A DNA stretch of 64,000 nt from Pseudomonas sp. G34 (GTDB lineage: Bacteria; Pseudomonadota; Gammaproteobacteria; Pseudomonadales; Pseudomonadaceae), in the NCBI RefSeq assembly GCF_031119625.1, contig NZ_JAVHZV010000023.1, positions 1 through 64,000 of the forward strand. Direction: 5' to 3'. Positions within the stretch are counted from its first letter, which is position 1. The number at the start of each line of letters is the position of its first letter. This document shows, one piece after another, positions 19,488 through 28,255 of the stretch. The notes below the pieces were generated by a model that had not been told where the DNA came from, made no database searches, and was given only the letters and a program-made list of their open reading frames with translations. The position numbers were made by a program, and so were the translations under genes.

Positions 19488-20321
19488 ATGCTCGATGGCA
19501 AGATGCAGCACCTGGAAGGCAAGTTGACGCCGGCCGAGCGAACCCTGTGGGCCTATATCCAGGCCAACCTGGAAACCCTGGCCTTCGAGAATGGCGCCAG
19601 CCTGGCCGCCAAGAGCGGCGTCAGCCCCAATACCGTCAGCCGCTTCCTGCGCCGGCTCGGCTACAAGGGCCTGAAAAGCCTGAAGGACGAACTGCGCGAC
19701 GAAGTGCGCGTGCAGTCGCTGCTCAACCCGGCGCTGATCGAACGGGTCGAGCAGCCGGAAGATCTGGTGACCCACCTCAACGAGGAGATCGAAGCCCTGC
19801 GCGCCTTCGCCGAGCTGCTCGGCAGCCAGCACTGGCGTGACATCGTGGCGCGCGTGGGCGATGCCGAACGGGTGTTCGTCTGCGGCTTCCAGACCATTCG
19901 CGGGCTGGCCGAAGACTTCGCCAACCGCCTGGCCCTGGTGCGCTCGGGAGTCGAATTTCTCGACCTCTACAGCGGCGTGCTCGGCCAGTGGCTGGACAGC
20001 CACAATCAGCGCTGCTGCGTTATCCTCATTGATATCGCACCCTATGCCGACGCTGGCATCGCCTTCGCCAACAACTGCCTGCAGCAGAACACCGACCTGG
20101 TGGTATTCACCGACGAATACGGCATCGCCAAACATATCGACACGCCGCATATCGTCACCATGAAGACCAAGACCGGGCTGATTCTCGAGTCCACCGGCGG
20201 CCTGACCAGCGCCCTGAACGTGCTGCTGCACTGCGTGGCCAGCGCCCGCAAGGACCAGCTCAAGGAACGCCTCGCCGCCTACCGGGCGCGGGTCGAGAGC
20301 CTCAAGCTGTATCGCAGCTGA
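19488..20321 (+). CDS. MurR/RpiR-family transcriptional regulator
   Basis: A 277-residue protein with an N-terminal RpiR helix-turn-helix (residues about 1-75; AAKSGVSPNTVSRFLRRLGY is the recognition helix region) and a C-terminal SIS domain (about 105-250). SIS domains bind phosphosugars, but this one stands beside a polyamine-type transporter, so the ligand may differ. AAGGG lies about 9 bp before the ATG. It probably controls the divergent ABC/peptidase operon and itself through the palindrome at 19440. Confidence 0.88.
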   Translation: MLDGKMQHLEGKLTPAERTLWAYIQANLETLAFENGASLAAKSGVSPNTVSRFLRRLGYKGLKSLKDELRDEVRVQSLLNPALIERVEQPEDLVTHLNEEIEALRAFAELLGSQHWRDIVARVGDAERVFVCGFQTIRGLAEDFANRLALVRSGVEFLDLYSGVLGQWLDSHNQRCCVILIDIAPYADAGIAFANNCLQQNTDLVVFTDEYGIAKHIDTPHIVTMKTKTGLILESTGGLTSALNVLLHCVASARKDQLKERLAAYRARVESLKLYRS

Positions 20322-20417
20322 GGCTCTCGACCGCTCAGCGTTTTTCCCGCGCCCACCCTGCAAGGTTGAAGCTGGTACTGGGCCGCGAACCGCGCATGGC
20401 GCGCTCCCACATTGAAG

Positions 20418-20567
20418 GTAGCCCGGGTCGAGCGCAGCGACACCCGGGAAGATGCCCTGGGTATCGCGTTGCTCAACCCAGGCTACAGTTGGCGTTCAGT
20501 CCGTAGGATGGGGGCAACCCATCAACACCACCGATGGGCTTCACCTAAGCGGCCCGACCCATCCTAC
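20418..20567. repeat. two adjacent GTAG...CTAC intergenic repeats
   Basis: Copy A (20418-20486) starts GTAGCCCGGGTCGAGCGCAG and ends CCCAGGCTAC. Copy B (20503-20567) starts GTAGGATGGG and ends CCCATCCTAC. Both have complementary ends and resemble the family of short dispersed intergenic repeats common in Pseudomonas. They lie between the convergent rpiR and argE-like genes; the rest of the gap holds nothing recognisable. Confidence 0.6.
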
Positions 20568-20584
20568 AGCGTGGAAGTCGGCGT

Positions 20585-21748
20585 TCAGCTTGGCTCGCAC
20601 AGGTAATCCGCTAACCGCTGGAGCAGCGCATCACAGCCCTGCAGCTGCTCGACGCTGACGAACTCGTCGGGCTTGTGGCCCTGCTCCATGCTGCCGGGGC
20701 CGCAGACCACGGTGGGGATGCCGGCGCCGTCGAACAGGCCGCCTTCGGTGCCGAAGGCCACGGTGCCGAAATCACTCGAGCCGCAGAGCCTGGCCAGCAA
20801 CCGCGCTGCTTCGCTATCCGGCGGTGTAGCCAGACCCGGATAAGCGCTTAGCGCCTGCAGGCGGATGTCGCTGGTGGCGCTTACCGCCTGCATCCTCGGC
20901 AGCAATTGCGCGGCGGCGTACCGTTGCAGTTCGTCCGCCACGCTCTGCGCGTCGAAGCCTGGCAGGGCACGCACTTCGAAATCGAATGCGCATTCGGCCG
21001 GCACGATGTTCAGCGCGCGGCCACCCTTGATCAGGCCGGTCTGCACGGTGGAGAAGGGCGGGTCGAAGCGTGGGTCGTGGTGCTCGGGCTGGGCCAGGCG
21101 TGCGCCGATATCACCCAGGTGGCCGATCAGCCGCGCCGCGTATTCGATGGCGTTAACGCCGTAGGGGGCGTACGCCGAATGGCAGGCCGCGCCATGCACT
21201 TCGCAGCGCATCGCCAGCTTGCCCTTGTGGCCGAGCACGGGCTTGAGCTCGGTAGGTTCACCGATCAGGCACAGAGTCGGTTTGTGCGGGCGTTTTTCCA
21301 GCTCGGCGAGCATCGAGCGCACGCCCAGGCAGCCGACTTCCTCGTCGTAGGAAAACGCCAGGTGCACCGGCACCTGCAGCGGGCGTTGCACCAGGCACGG
21401 CACCGACGCCAGCACGCAGGCGATAAAGCCTTTCATGTCCGCCGTGCCGCGGCCGTACAGGCGCCCGTTGCGCTCGGTCAGCCTGAATGGCTCGACCGTC
21501 CAGGCCTGGCCGTCCACCGGCACCACGTCGGTGTGGGCGGACAGCACCACGCCGCCGCGATCACGCGGGCCGATGCTGGCGAACAGGTTGGCCTTGGTGC
21601 CCTCGGCGTTATGGAGCAGCTCGCTGGCCACGCCGAAGCCCGCCAGGTACTCGCGGATGAATTCGATCAGCTCGAGGTTGGAATCCCGGCTGACCGTGGC
21701 GAAACCGATCAGCCGCTCGAGCAGGGCGCGGCTGCCTGGCTCATTCAT
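20585..21748 (-). CDS. ArgE/M20-family N-acyl amino acid deacylase
   Basis: A 387-residue M20 metallopeptidase of the acetylornithine deacetylase type. Metal-site motifs are LSAHTDVVPV, YGRGTADMKG, SYDEEVGCLG and CLIGEPTE; the dimerisation domain follows. The ATG at 21748 overlaps the DUF1028 gene end and has GGAG upstream. Last gene of the FMO-RidA-DUF1028 operon, so the substrate may be an N-acyl compound made by that pathway rather than N-acetylornithine. Confidence 0.85.
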   Translation of the reverse strand: MNEPGSRALLERLIGFATVSRDSNLELIEFIREYLAGFGVASELLHNAEGTKANLFASIGPRDRGGVVLSAHTDVVPVDGQAWTVEPFRLTERNGRLYGRGTADMKGFIACVLASVPCLVQRPLQVPVHLAFSYDEEVGCLGVRSMLAELEKRPHKPTLCLIGEPTELKPVLGHKGKLAMRCEVHGAACHSAYAPYGVNAIEYAARLIGHLGDIGARLAQPEHHDPRFDPPFSTVQTGLIKGGRALNIVPAECAFDFEVRALPGFDAQSVADELQRYAAAQLLPRMQAVSATSDIRLQALSAYPGLATPPDSEAARLLARLCGSSDFGTVAFGTEGGLFDGAGIPTVVCGPGSMEQGHKPDEFVSVEQLQGCDALLQRLADYLCEPS

Positions 21749-22418
21749 CGCCTGGCACTCCATAGCTTGGCGCTGCCGTGGGGTCGAGGGCGCGAGTCAG
21801 GTAGTCCTGCATCTGCGGGCGGTAGGCTTGCCACAGGCCGTCGAGCTGGCCGATGGGGTTCTCATCTGCCCAGTCGACGCGCAGGTCGATGATCGGCCAG
21901 ACCAGATCGCCCACCACCTTGAGCGCCGCCGAATGCACTGGGCCGGCTTCGCCGCCGGCGGCCATCGCCCCATGCAGGGCGGCGAGCAAGCGGTCGGCCA
22001 GTTGCCCGCTGGCGCTTTCGAAGGCCTCGACCATGGCCTGGATCACCGCCTCGCCTGCCAGTAGGTTACCTGCCGCCACGCACTGCTCACCGGCCACCGC
22101 GTTGTACAGCCCCAGCGCCTCATTGCCACTGAACAGCGCGGTGCGGCCCTGGTTGTCGATCACCGTGACCTGGCGGTACTGGCTCCAGCCGTTGGCACTC
22201 AGGGCGCGCTGCAGCGCATCGCCGGGCTCCAGCGCTTGCTGTTCCAGCAGGTCGAGAATCTGCGGGCCAAGGGCGGGCAGGGTGACGTTCTGGGTGGCCA
22301 CCGCGCCCACGCCGGCCCGCAGCCAGGGGCAACGGGCGCCGACGGCGATGCTCGACGAACTGATGGCGATGCCCAGCTGGCCGGTGTCCGCGCAGCGACC
22401 GACGATGGAAAAGGTCAT
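21741..22418 (-). CDS. DUF1028-family protein
   Basis: A 225-residue protein with the DUF1028 opening MTFSIVGRCADTGQLGIAISSSSIAVGARCPW and the AGVGAVATQNVTLPALG segment. This family has an N-terminal-nucleophile-hydrolase-like fold, but its reaction is not established to my knowledge. AAGGAGG lies 5 bp before the ATG and only 10 bp separate it from the RidA stop. Its partners suggest an amidohydrolase-like step. Confidence 0.88.
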   Translation of the reverse strand: MTFSIVGRCADTGQLGIAISSSSIAVGARCPWLRAGVGAVATQNVTLPALGPQILDLLEQQALEPGDALQRALSANGWSQYRQVTVIDNQGRTALFSGNEALGLYNAVAGEQCVAAGNLLAGEAVIQAMVEAFESASGQLADRLLAALHGAMAAGGEAGPVHSAALKVVGDLVWPIIDLRVDWADENPIGQLDGLWQAYRPQMQDYLTRALDPTAAPSYGVPGDE

Positions 22419-22428
22419 GCAGGCCTCC

Positions 22429-22854
22429 TTACTGGGCTGGCCAGTCGTCCGGGATCACCGCGATCACGTCGATTTCCATCAGCCACTGCGGCTGGCCGAG
22501 GGCCGAGACCACCAGCCCGGTGGAAATCGGGAACACGCCCTTGAGCCATTTGCCGACCTCCTTGTACACCGGCTCGCGGTAGCGCGGGTCGATGATGTAG
22601 GTGGTGGTCTTGACGATATGCGAGAGGTCGCTGCCGGCTTCTTCGAGCAACTGCTTGAGGTTCTTCATGGCTTGCTCGGTCTGCGCCTGCGGGTCGCCGA
22701 GGCCGACCAGCTTGCCGTCGAAGTCGGTGCCCACCTGGCCGCGCACGTACACCGTGTTGCCGGCGCGCACGGCCTGGCAGAGGTCGTTGTCCAGGGCCTG
22801 GTTGGGGTAGGTGTCCTTGGTGTTGAACATGCGGATACGGGTATGGGTGGGCAT
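22429..22854 (-). CDS. RidA-family (YjgF/YER057c/UK114) protein
   Basis: A 141-residue RidA-type protein starting MPTHTRIRMFNTKDTYPNQA. Family features are VYVRGQVGTDFDGKLVG, TEQAMKNLKQLLEEAG and IVKTTTYIIDPRYREPV. The usual active-site arginine region near the C-terminus differs from canonical RidA (LVVSALGQPQWLMEIDVIAV), which suggests a non-canonical subfamily, possibly acting on an imine or aminoacrylate-like intermediate. Its start overlaps the monooxygenase stop (TGATG). Confidence 0.85.
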   Translation of the reverse strand: MPTHTRIRMFNTKDTYPNQALDNDLCQAVRAGNTVYVRGQVGTDFDGKLVGLGDPQAQTEQAMKNLKQLLEEAGSDLSHIVKTTTYIIDPRYREPVYKEVGKWLKGVFPISTGLVVSALGQPQWLMEIDVIAVIPDDWPAQ

Positions 22855-24155
22855 CAGTTGACTCCCTGCAGGCGGGTGACGGGGACTGCGGCCTGGCGCT
22901 GCTCGGCATCGCGGTAGGCGGTGTATTTGCGCTGGGTGGCGATGTGGTCGGCGACGTGCTTGGCGTCGTGCCACACGCCCCAGATGAACGACGAGCCGCG
23001 GCGCGACAGCCACGGCAGGCCGAGGAAATAGATGCCCGGCTCGCGGGACACGCCGCGTTGGTGCTGGGGCTTGCCGTTGGCATCGAAGGTGTCGGCTTCC
23101 AGCCAGCTGAAGTCGGTGGCGAAGCCAGTCGCCCAGATGATCGAGGTCACGCCGGCGTCAATCAGATCCAACTCGCGCAGCGGTTCGGTCATGCAGGCAG
23201 GATCTGCAGGGATGACGCGCGCCTCGGGTTCTTCCGGCAGGTCCAGGCCGTTGCGGGCGATGTAGGCATCCGCGGCATCGAGCAGCGCCAGGTAGTTTTC
23301 GTCGCCACGGCGGATGTTGTCGGCCAGGTCGTCGGCAAACTGCACCACGCCGTTGTCGAACGAGCGGGTCAGGCCGACCAGGGTCATGCCCTGATGGGCC
23401 AGGCGGCGGAAGTCGATGGTCTTGCCGCCATAGGCGCCGCTGACCGCGATGGTCACGTGTTCGCGGCCGGCCTTCGGCGTCTCCTGGTCCCACTCGCCGA
23501 GCACGCCCAGCCACCAGCAGAAATCCCGGTTGCGGTAGCTGCGCGGCGGCCGGTCATGGGCCCCGACCGACAGGTACACCTGGCGGCCGGACTGCATCAG
23601 CTCATCGGCGATCTGCGTGCCCGAGGAGCCGGCGCCGACTACCAGCACGGCGCCGGCGGGCAGCTGTTGCGGGTTGCGGTAATCGGCGGAGTGGATCTGC
23701 ATCAGGCGCGCATCCTGCGGGGCGATGGCGGGAATCACCGGGCGCTGGAAGGGGCCGGTGGCGGCCACCACGCGGTTGGCTTCGATCAGCCCCTCTGAGG
23801 TTTCCACGCTGAAACCAGGGCGATTGGCGTTGCGGCGTACCTTGTGCACCTCCACGCCGGTGCGGATCGGCGCGTTGAAGCTGCGCGCATAGGCTTCGAA
23901 GTAGGCGGCCACCTGTTCCTTGCCCGGAAAGGCGTCGTCGTCGATGTCGAATTGCAGCCCGGGGAAGCGGTCATGCCAGGCCGGGCCGTTGGCGACCAGC
24001 GAATCCCAGCGCATGCTGCGCCAGCGTTCGGCGATGCGTTCGCGCTCCAGCACCAGGTGCGGCACGCCCAGTTTGGTCAGGTGCTCGCTCATCGCCACGC
24101 CGGCCTGGCCGGCGCCCACCACCAGGGTGTCTGTTCGGGTTGTTTCGACAGCCAT
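22854..24155 (-). CDS. flavin-containing monooxygenase-like FAD/NAD(P) oxidoreductase
   Basis: A 433-residue flavoprotein. The FAD-binding motif is VVGAGQAGVAMSE near the N-terminus and the NAD(P)-binding motif VVGAGSSGTQIADEL lies around residue 175. ATGPFQRPVIP and the C-terminal ATGFATDF segment are typical of the FMO/YUC/CzcO-like group. The ATG at 24155 has GAGGG 8 bp upstream; the longer frame has no such site. It begins a four-gene operon and probably oxidises a nitrogen- or sulfur-containing substrate. Confidence 0.87.
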   Translation of the reverse strand: MAVETTRTDTLVVGAGQAGVAMSEHLTKLGVPHLVLERERIAERWRSMRWDSLVANGPAWHDRFPGLQFDIDDDAFPGKEQVAAYFEAYARSFNAPIRTGVEVHKVRRNANRPGFSVETSEGLIEANRVVAATGPFQRPVIPAIAPQDARLMQIHSADYRNPQQLPAGAVLVVGAGSSGTQIADELMQSGRQVYLSVGAHDRPPRSYRNRDFCWWLGVLGEWDQETPKAGREHVTIAVSGAYGGKTIDFRRLAHQGMTLVGLTRSFDNGVVQFADDLADNIRRGDENYLALLDAADAYIARNGLDLPEEPEARVIPADPACMTEPLRELDLIDAGVTSIIWATGFATDFSWLEADTFDANGKPQHQRGVSREPGIYFLGLPWLSRRGSSFIWGVWHDAKHVADHIATQRKYTAYRDAEQRQAAVPVTRLQGVN

Positions 24156-24251
24156 CGTTGCGTCCCTCTGAAGGAGGCCGGGCGCCCATGCACAGGGATG
24201 CCCTGGCCCGGGCGCACGAGCCGTTCGTGCGTTGAGGCCATTGTGTTCAGC

Positions 24252-24308
24252 GCTGGGCAATAGCGAAATTAGCGTTTTTGTAGTCGTTGCCCAGCAAAAA
24301 GCTGGGCA
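24252..24308. promoter_or_regulatory. three-copy GCTGGGCA element before the monooxygenase operon
   Basis: GCTGGGCAA (24252-24260), TTGCCCAGC (24287-24295) and GCTGGGCA (24301-24308). The middle inverted copy can pair with either outer copy: a long-range pair with 26 bp between the arms, or a tight hairpin with a 5-base loop. This lies between the diguanylate cyclase stop (24325) and the monooxygenase start (24155), so it may be an operator, a terminator for the upstream gene, or a switching leader. Confidence 0.45.
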
Positions 24309-24324
24309 TCGCCGCGGGGGAGGG

Positions 24325-25863
24325 TCAGGCGGGCTGTTCGCTGAGCATCACGCGGTTACGGCCGCCGCCCTTGGCGGCGTACAGGGCAACATCCGCGGCG
24401 GCGACCAGGTCGGCGGGCGTCTGCATCGTCTGCCCGGGGATGCACGAGGCGACGCCGATGCTCAGGGTCAGGTTGGCGTAGGGCGAACCCTGGTTGGCGA
24501 TCGCCAGCGCCTCGACGCCGGCGCGAATGCGCTCGGCCACTGCCATGGCCGATGCGCTTTCCGAGCCCGGCAGGATCAGCGCCAGCTCCTCGCCGCCGTA
24601 ACGTGCGGTGGTGTCGGCGCTGCGCCGGGCATGCTGCTTGAGTACCGCAGCCACCTGCCTGAGCGCGTCGTCGCCGGCCGGGTGGCCGTACTGGTCGTTG
24701 AAGCGCTTGAAGTAATCGACGTCCAGCAGCACGAACGACAGCGGCTGGCGTTGAGCGGCAGCGAGCTGGAAGGCGGCGTGCAGCGCTTCGTCCAGGCGCC
24801 GGCGGTTGGCCAGGCCGGTCAGGGCGTCCTCACCGGCGATGATCTGCAGGGCGTGGTTGGCCAGCGCCAGGTCGCGGTGCATGCTCTGCAGGCGCGCCTC
24901 CATGCGGCCCTGGCGCCCCAGGGCACGCCAGATCAGCCAGCCCATGGCGATCACAATCACCAGCACGCCGCCGCTCAGCGACCAGGTCTGCAGCGCGCGG
25001 GTGCGCCAGGCAGCCATTGCCTGCTCTTCGCCCAGCGACGCAGCCACCAGAATCGGGTATTCGTCGCTGGTATCGAAGCCATAGATGCGCTTCACACCGT
25101 CGATCATCGCCGTAAGCACCATGCTGCCGCGCTTCACGCCGTTTTCGTTGACCGCGCGCAGCACCGGGCTCTTGGACATGTCCAGGCCGGCGTTCTGGGT
25201 GGACTCTCGCGACCTGACCAACAGCGTGCCGTCACGCTTGACCATGCCGAGCACGCCCTGGCTGCCGACATCGATGCTGCGGTAGAAGTCCACGAAGCGC
25301 TGGATCAACAGCGTGGCCAGCACCACACCACGAAACTCGCCGTTGGCATCGTTCAGGCGCAGGGTCAGGGATATCACCCAGTCGCCACTCATGCGGCTCT
25401 GGATGGGCGCGCCGATGTGCAGGCCGGTGGCCCGATGGGTGCTGTGCAGCACGAAGTAATCGCGATCCCGCGCGGTGTGTTGGGTGGCGGCATTGGGCAC
25501 CGTGGTGAGCAGCGGGAGGCCGTCGGCATCGAGTACGGTGAAGCCTTCCACATCGGTGAGGATCGCCGACTGCGCACGTGCCACCTCGAGCACTTCGCGC
25601 AAGCTTTCGGCGCCATAGCCGGAGACCTGCAGCTTGCGCTGGATGCCGATCAGCACCGTATGGGCGTCACGGATGGTCGACTCCGCCTGCCGGGTCAGCG
25701 CCGTCGACAGGTTCTCCATATCCGCCACGTGCTGACGCAGCGCCTCGCGCCTATCCCACTCGACCTGCAGATAGGTGAGCAGCAACACGGCCACACCCAC
25801 CACACTGGTCATGATCGCGACCAGGCGTCTGAGGTGAGCAATCTTGGAAGTCTGACTCGTCAA
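24325..25863 (-). CDS. diguanylate cyclase with dCache sensor domain
   Basis: Inner-membrane c-di-GMP synthase of about 512 residues. Order: membrane helix (VAIMTSVVGVAVLLLTYL), periplasmic double-Cache sensor, second helix (SLSGGVLVIVIAMGWLIW), GGDEF domain. The active site reads GGEEL and an RxxD inhibition site (RSAD) stands five residues before it, so it should be active and product-inhibited. The start is uncertain. The open frame continues to 26073, but residues before the first helix look non-coding, so a TTG at 25863 is proposed without a clear ribosome binding site. Confidence 0.85.
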   Translation of the reverse strand: MTSQTSKIAHLRRLVAIMTSVVGVAVLLLTYLQVEWDRREALRQHVADMENLSTALTRQAESTIRDAHTVLIGIQRKLQVSGYGAESLREVLEVARAQSAILTDVEGFTVLDADGLPLLTTVPNAATQHTARDRDYFVLHSTHRATGLHIGAPIQSRMSGDWVISLTLRLNDANGEFRGVVLATLLIQRFVDFYRSIDVGSQGVLGMVKRDGTLLVRSRESTQNAGLDMSKSPVLRAVNENGVKRGSMVLTAMIDGVKRIYGFDTSDEYPILVAASLGEEQAMAAWRTRALQTWSLSGGVLVIVIAMGWLIWRALGRQGRMEARLQSMHRDLALANHALQIIAGEDALTGLANRRRLDEALHAAFQLAAAQRQPLSFVLLDVDYFKRFNDQYGHPAGDDALRQVAAVLKQHARRSADTTARYGGEELALILPGSESASAMAVAERIRAGVEALAIANQGSPYANLTLSIGVASCIPGQTMQTPADLVAAADVALYAAKGGGRNRVMLSEQPA

Positions 25864-26097
25864 GGGAATGGCCCGGCTAGGCTGATTGGGCTCGTATCGG
25901 CAGCGTGAGCGGGCACGGCGGGATAGGAACGTCGTGCAAATTATGAACAAAGCGGCGGGGGGATTGCACGTGGTTTTGCTGCGCGCGGGCACGCAATCGT
26001 TTGCCACGCGCTGTACCATTTCACACCTGCGAACACGCCAGGCTGTATCGGATTGGCACTCGGCAGAGTGCATCGGTATACTCCGCCAGCCTTCTGG

Positions 26098-26174
26098 GGG
26101 CCTATAGCTCAGTTGGTTAGAGCAGAGGACTCATAATCCTTTGGTCCACGGTTCGAGTCCGTGTGGGCCCACCA
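26098..26174 (+). tRNA. tRNA with CAT anticodon (tRNA-Ile2 or elongator tRNA-Met)
   Basis: A 77-nt tRNA including encoded CCA. The acceptor stem GGGCCTA pairs with TGGGCCC, the anticodon loop is CTCATAA with CAT at 26132-26134, and the TTCGAGT T-loop is present. CAT serves elongator methionine, initiator methionine and (after lysidine modification) isoleucine. The acceptor resembles the tRNA-Ile2 type more than metT, but the distinction is not secure by eye. It is the insertion site of the integrative element. Confidence 0.93.
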
Positions 26175-26178
26175 CCTT
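26129..26178 (+). repeat. attL: left 50-bp direct repeat of the integrative element
   Basis: Runs from the anticodon stem-loop through the tRNA 3' end plus ACCTT. It is identical to 44278-44327. After one mismatch, similarity continues through the terminator hairpin (26180-26202 versus 44329-44351). Confidence 0.92.
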
Positions 26179-26179
26179 A

Positions 26180-26202
26180 AAAGCCGCGCACTGCGCGGCT
26201 TT
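26180..26202 (+). terminator. tRNA terminator hairpin
   Basis: Stem AAAGCCGCGC / GCGCGGCTTT with loop ACT, directly after the tRNA. A near-identical hairpin accompanies attR at 44329-44351. Confidence 0.7.
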
Positions 26203-26247
26203 ATGCTTTCTAGGGTAGTGACCTCACAATTGGCTCCATGGCCAAAA

Positions 26248-26269
26248 GGTACAAAATCGGTACAGTACT
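26248..26269. promoter_or_regulatory. left GTACA cluster, candidate integrase arm sites
   Basis: GGTACA at 26248 and 26259 (11 bp apart) followed by the palindrome AGTACT. The same GTACA word recurs at 11-12 bp spacing near the right end of the element (44128-44158), as expected for arm-type integrase binding sites. Confidence 0.45.
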
Positions 26270-26302
26270 GGTTAGTCAGTCTGCCTTTGGAGTCCTTTTC
26301 AT

Positions 26303-27397
26303 ATGGCAACAATCGTCAAAACCCCTTCCGGCACTTGGAAAGCCGTAGTCCGCAAAACGGGCTGGCCGACCAATGCAAAAACCTTCCGCACCAAGCGCGA
26401 CGCCGAAGACTGGGCACGCCGCACCGAAGATGAAATGGTGCGTGGCGTGTACATCCAGCGCAGCGGCTCCGAGCGCATGACGCTGGAAAAAGCTTTGGAG
26501 CGCTACCTCGCTGAGGTGACCCCCAGCAAGAAGCCCACTACTCGCAAAGCCGAAGCTACCAAGGCAAAGCAATTGATCCAGCACCTGGGCAAGTATTCCC
26601 TGGCTGCTCTGTCAGCTGAAGTCATTGCCAAATACCGCGACACAAGGCTCGGCACTCTCAGCAAGCGCTGCCTCCCAACCAGCAACAATACCGTGCGGCT
26701 TGAGCTGGCACTGCTAAGCCATCTTTTCACGGTAGCTATCCAAGAATGGGGGCTGGGCCTGACCTTCAACCCGGTGCTGAATATCCGCAAGCCGAGCCCT
26801 GGAGATGGCCGCGACCGCAGGCTATCCGCAGACGAAGAAAAGCGCTTGCTCGCTGCAGTGAACAGTCACAGCAATCCCATGTTGGGATGGATCGTTCAAA
26901 TCGCCCTAGAAACGGGCATGCGGTCGTCGGAGATAACTGGCCTACGTTGCCATCAGGTAGACCTGAAAAAGCGCGTGGTGCGCCTTGCAGACACGAAAAA
27001 CGACAGTGCCCGTACCGTCCCTTTGACCAAGCTAGCCACCGAGACATTCAAGGCCGCTCTGGCGAACCCTGTTCGCCCCAAAGACTGCAACCTGGTGTTC
27101 TTCGGTGAGCCTGGAAAGGACGAGAAACGCCGTCCTTATGCCTTCACCAAAACCTGGGGGATGCTGAAGAAAAAACTCGGAATGCCCGACCTTCGCTTCC
27201 ACGATCTACGTCATGAAGCGGTCAGCCGGCTGGTCGAGGGCGGCCTATCCGATCAGGAGGTTTCGGCCATCAGCGGACATAAGTCGATGCAGATGCTCAA
27301 GCGCTACACGCACCTGCGTGCTGAAGACCTTGTGGGCAAGCTGGATAAGCTAGAGAGGAAAACGACTAGGCGCGGTAAGCAACGGGCTGACGACTGA
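26303..27397 (+). CDS. int: tyrosine-type integrase of the element
   Basis: A 364-residue site-specific recombinase. An N-terminal arm-binding region (TPSGTWKAVVRKTGWPTNAK) and a SAM-like core-binding domain (about 58-160) precede the catalytic domain, with Arg207 (TGMRSSEI), His300 and Arg303 (HDLRH), His326 (SGHKS) and the nucleophile Tyr335 (RYTHL). It lies 128 bp from the tRNA and transcribes away from it, the usual position. It should catalyse exchange between the tRNA 3' end and the element's attP. Confidence 0.95.
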   Translation: MATIVKTPSGTWKAVVRKTGWPTNAKTFRTKRDAEDWARRTEDEMVRGVYIQRSGSERMTLEKALERYLAEVTPSKKPTTRKAEATKAKQLIQHLGKYSLAALSAEVIAKYRDTRLGTLSKRCLPTSNNTVRLELALLSHLFTVAIQEWGLGLTFNPVLNIRKPSPGDGRDRRLSADEEKRLLAAVNSHSNPMLGWIVQIALETGMRSSEITGLRCHQVDLKKRVVRLADTKNDSARTVPLTKLATETFKAALANPVRPKDCNLVFFGEPGKDEKRRPYAFTKTWGMLKKKLGMPDLRFHDLRHEAVSRLVEGGLSDQEVSAISGHKSMQMLKRYTHLRAEDLVGKLDKLERKTTRRGKQRADD

Positions 27398-27472
27398 TCA
27401 GTAGCCATGCAGCCCTAGACGTAGTTCACGAATCACTGAGGGTTTTTGCTGACTCAGCTTCGGTCACTGCCC

Positions 27473-28231
27473 TCAGGCGTCTTCGCTGTCTGGTTTGTAG
27501 AAAAGATCCCAGCTGCTCTGGTGTGTAACGCGAGGGTCTTGTCCGTGTACAGGATCTGACTTTAGGTCGAGAGATTTCCTCTCTTCAAGATGGCGCTCCC
27601 ACGGACGATCAGTGCCTAGCACCCTGCCAAGGTGCTCAGCACGAGATTCCTCTCGGCGCTCCCAAGCGCTGACGAGCTCCTGGTACTCATCGCTGTCTGC
27701 CAACTGATAAGCAACGTCAACTAGATCACTGCCTACCCAGTGCGCCAAAGGGAGCGTCCGCTCCACTGCCGCGAGACGTGCATCGTCGCTCTCCAGATCG
27801 ATCTCACCCTCTTCATACAGACGCTTTGCAAGAGAAATGGATTTACTGAAATACGTTTCGGCGCCAGGTTGCTCTGCATGGAGAAACTCAGGAAATGTCA
27901 GCGCTGTTAATGGCGCGACATGACCATTAGCTGCATCGGTCACGCCCGTGACCAGCCAAAACGCATATTTCGGCCACAAGTGGGCTATCGACTCGATCAT
28001 GGCGGAGGTCGGCTTCTGCTTGCGAGAGAACGCACTACGCCAGCGCGCGGACGGAATGCCTGTGAGCTGAGACAGCTTTTCCCAGAAGCCACGACCGGCG
28101 TAAGGCGGCTGACTCCATAGACTGAGCAGTGCAGAAAATGGCCCTTCGTGCCCCTTCAGACTCTCTAGGTCAGCCGGAGACATCTGCTCCTTCAGAATCA
28201 GAATGACGCGGTCTTCAATCGTGCTTGACAT
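27473..28231 (-). CDS. XRE-like DNA-binding regulator, probable element repressor
   Basis: A 252-residue protein from the ATG at 28231 (MSSTIEDRVILILKEQ); the longer frame would run through the operator. Residues about 45-85 (LTGIPSARWRSAFSRKQKPTSAMIESIAH) look like a degenerate Cro/CI-type helix-turn-helix. The rest is an unrecognised helical domain. It is divergent from the early genes across a 27-29-bp inverted repeat, the layout of a phage repressor and its operator. The family is not identified with certainty. Confidence 0.6.
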   Translation of the reverse strand: MSSTIEDRVILILKEQMSPADLESLKGHEGPFSALLSLWSQPPYAGRGFWEKLSQLTGIPSARWRSAFSRKQKPTSAMIESIAHLWPKYAFWLVTGVTDAANGHVAPLTALTFPEFLHAEQPGAETYFSKSISLAKRLYEEGEIDLESDDARLAAVERTLPLAHWVGSDLVDVAYQLADSDEYQELVSAWERREESRAEHLGRVLGTDRPWERHLEERKSLDLKSDPVHGQDPRVTHQSSWDLFYKPDSEDA

Positions 28232-28255
28232 CTTAAGTCTTCGCTCATAAAAAGT

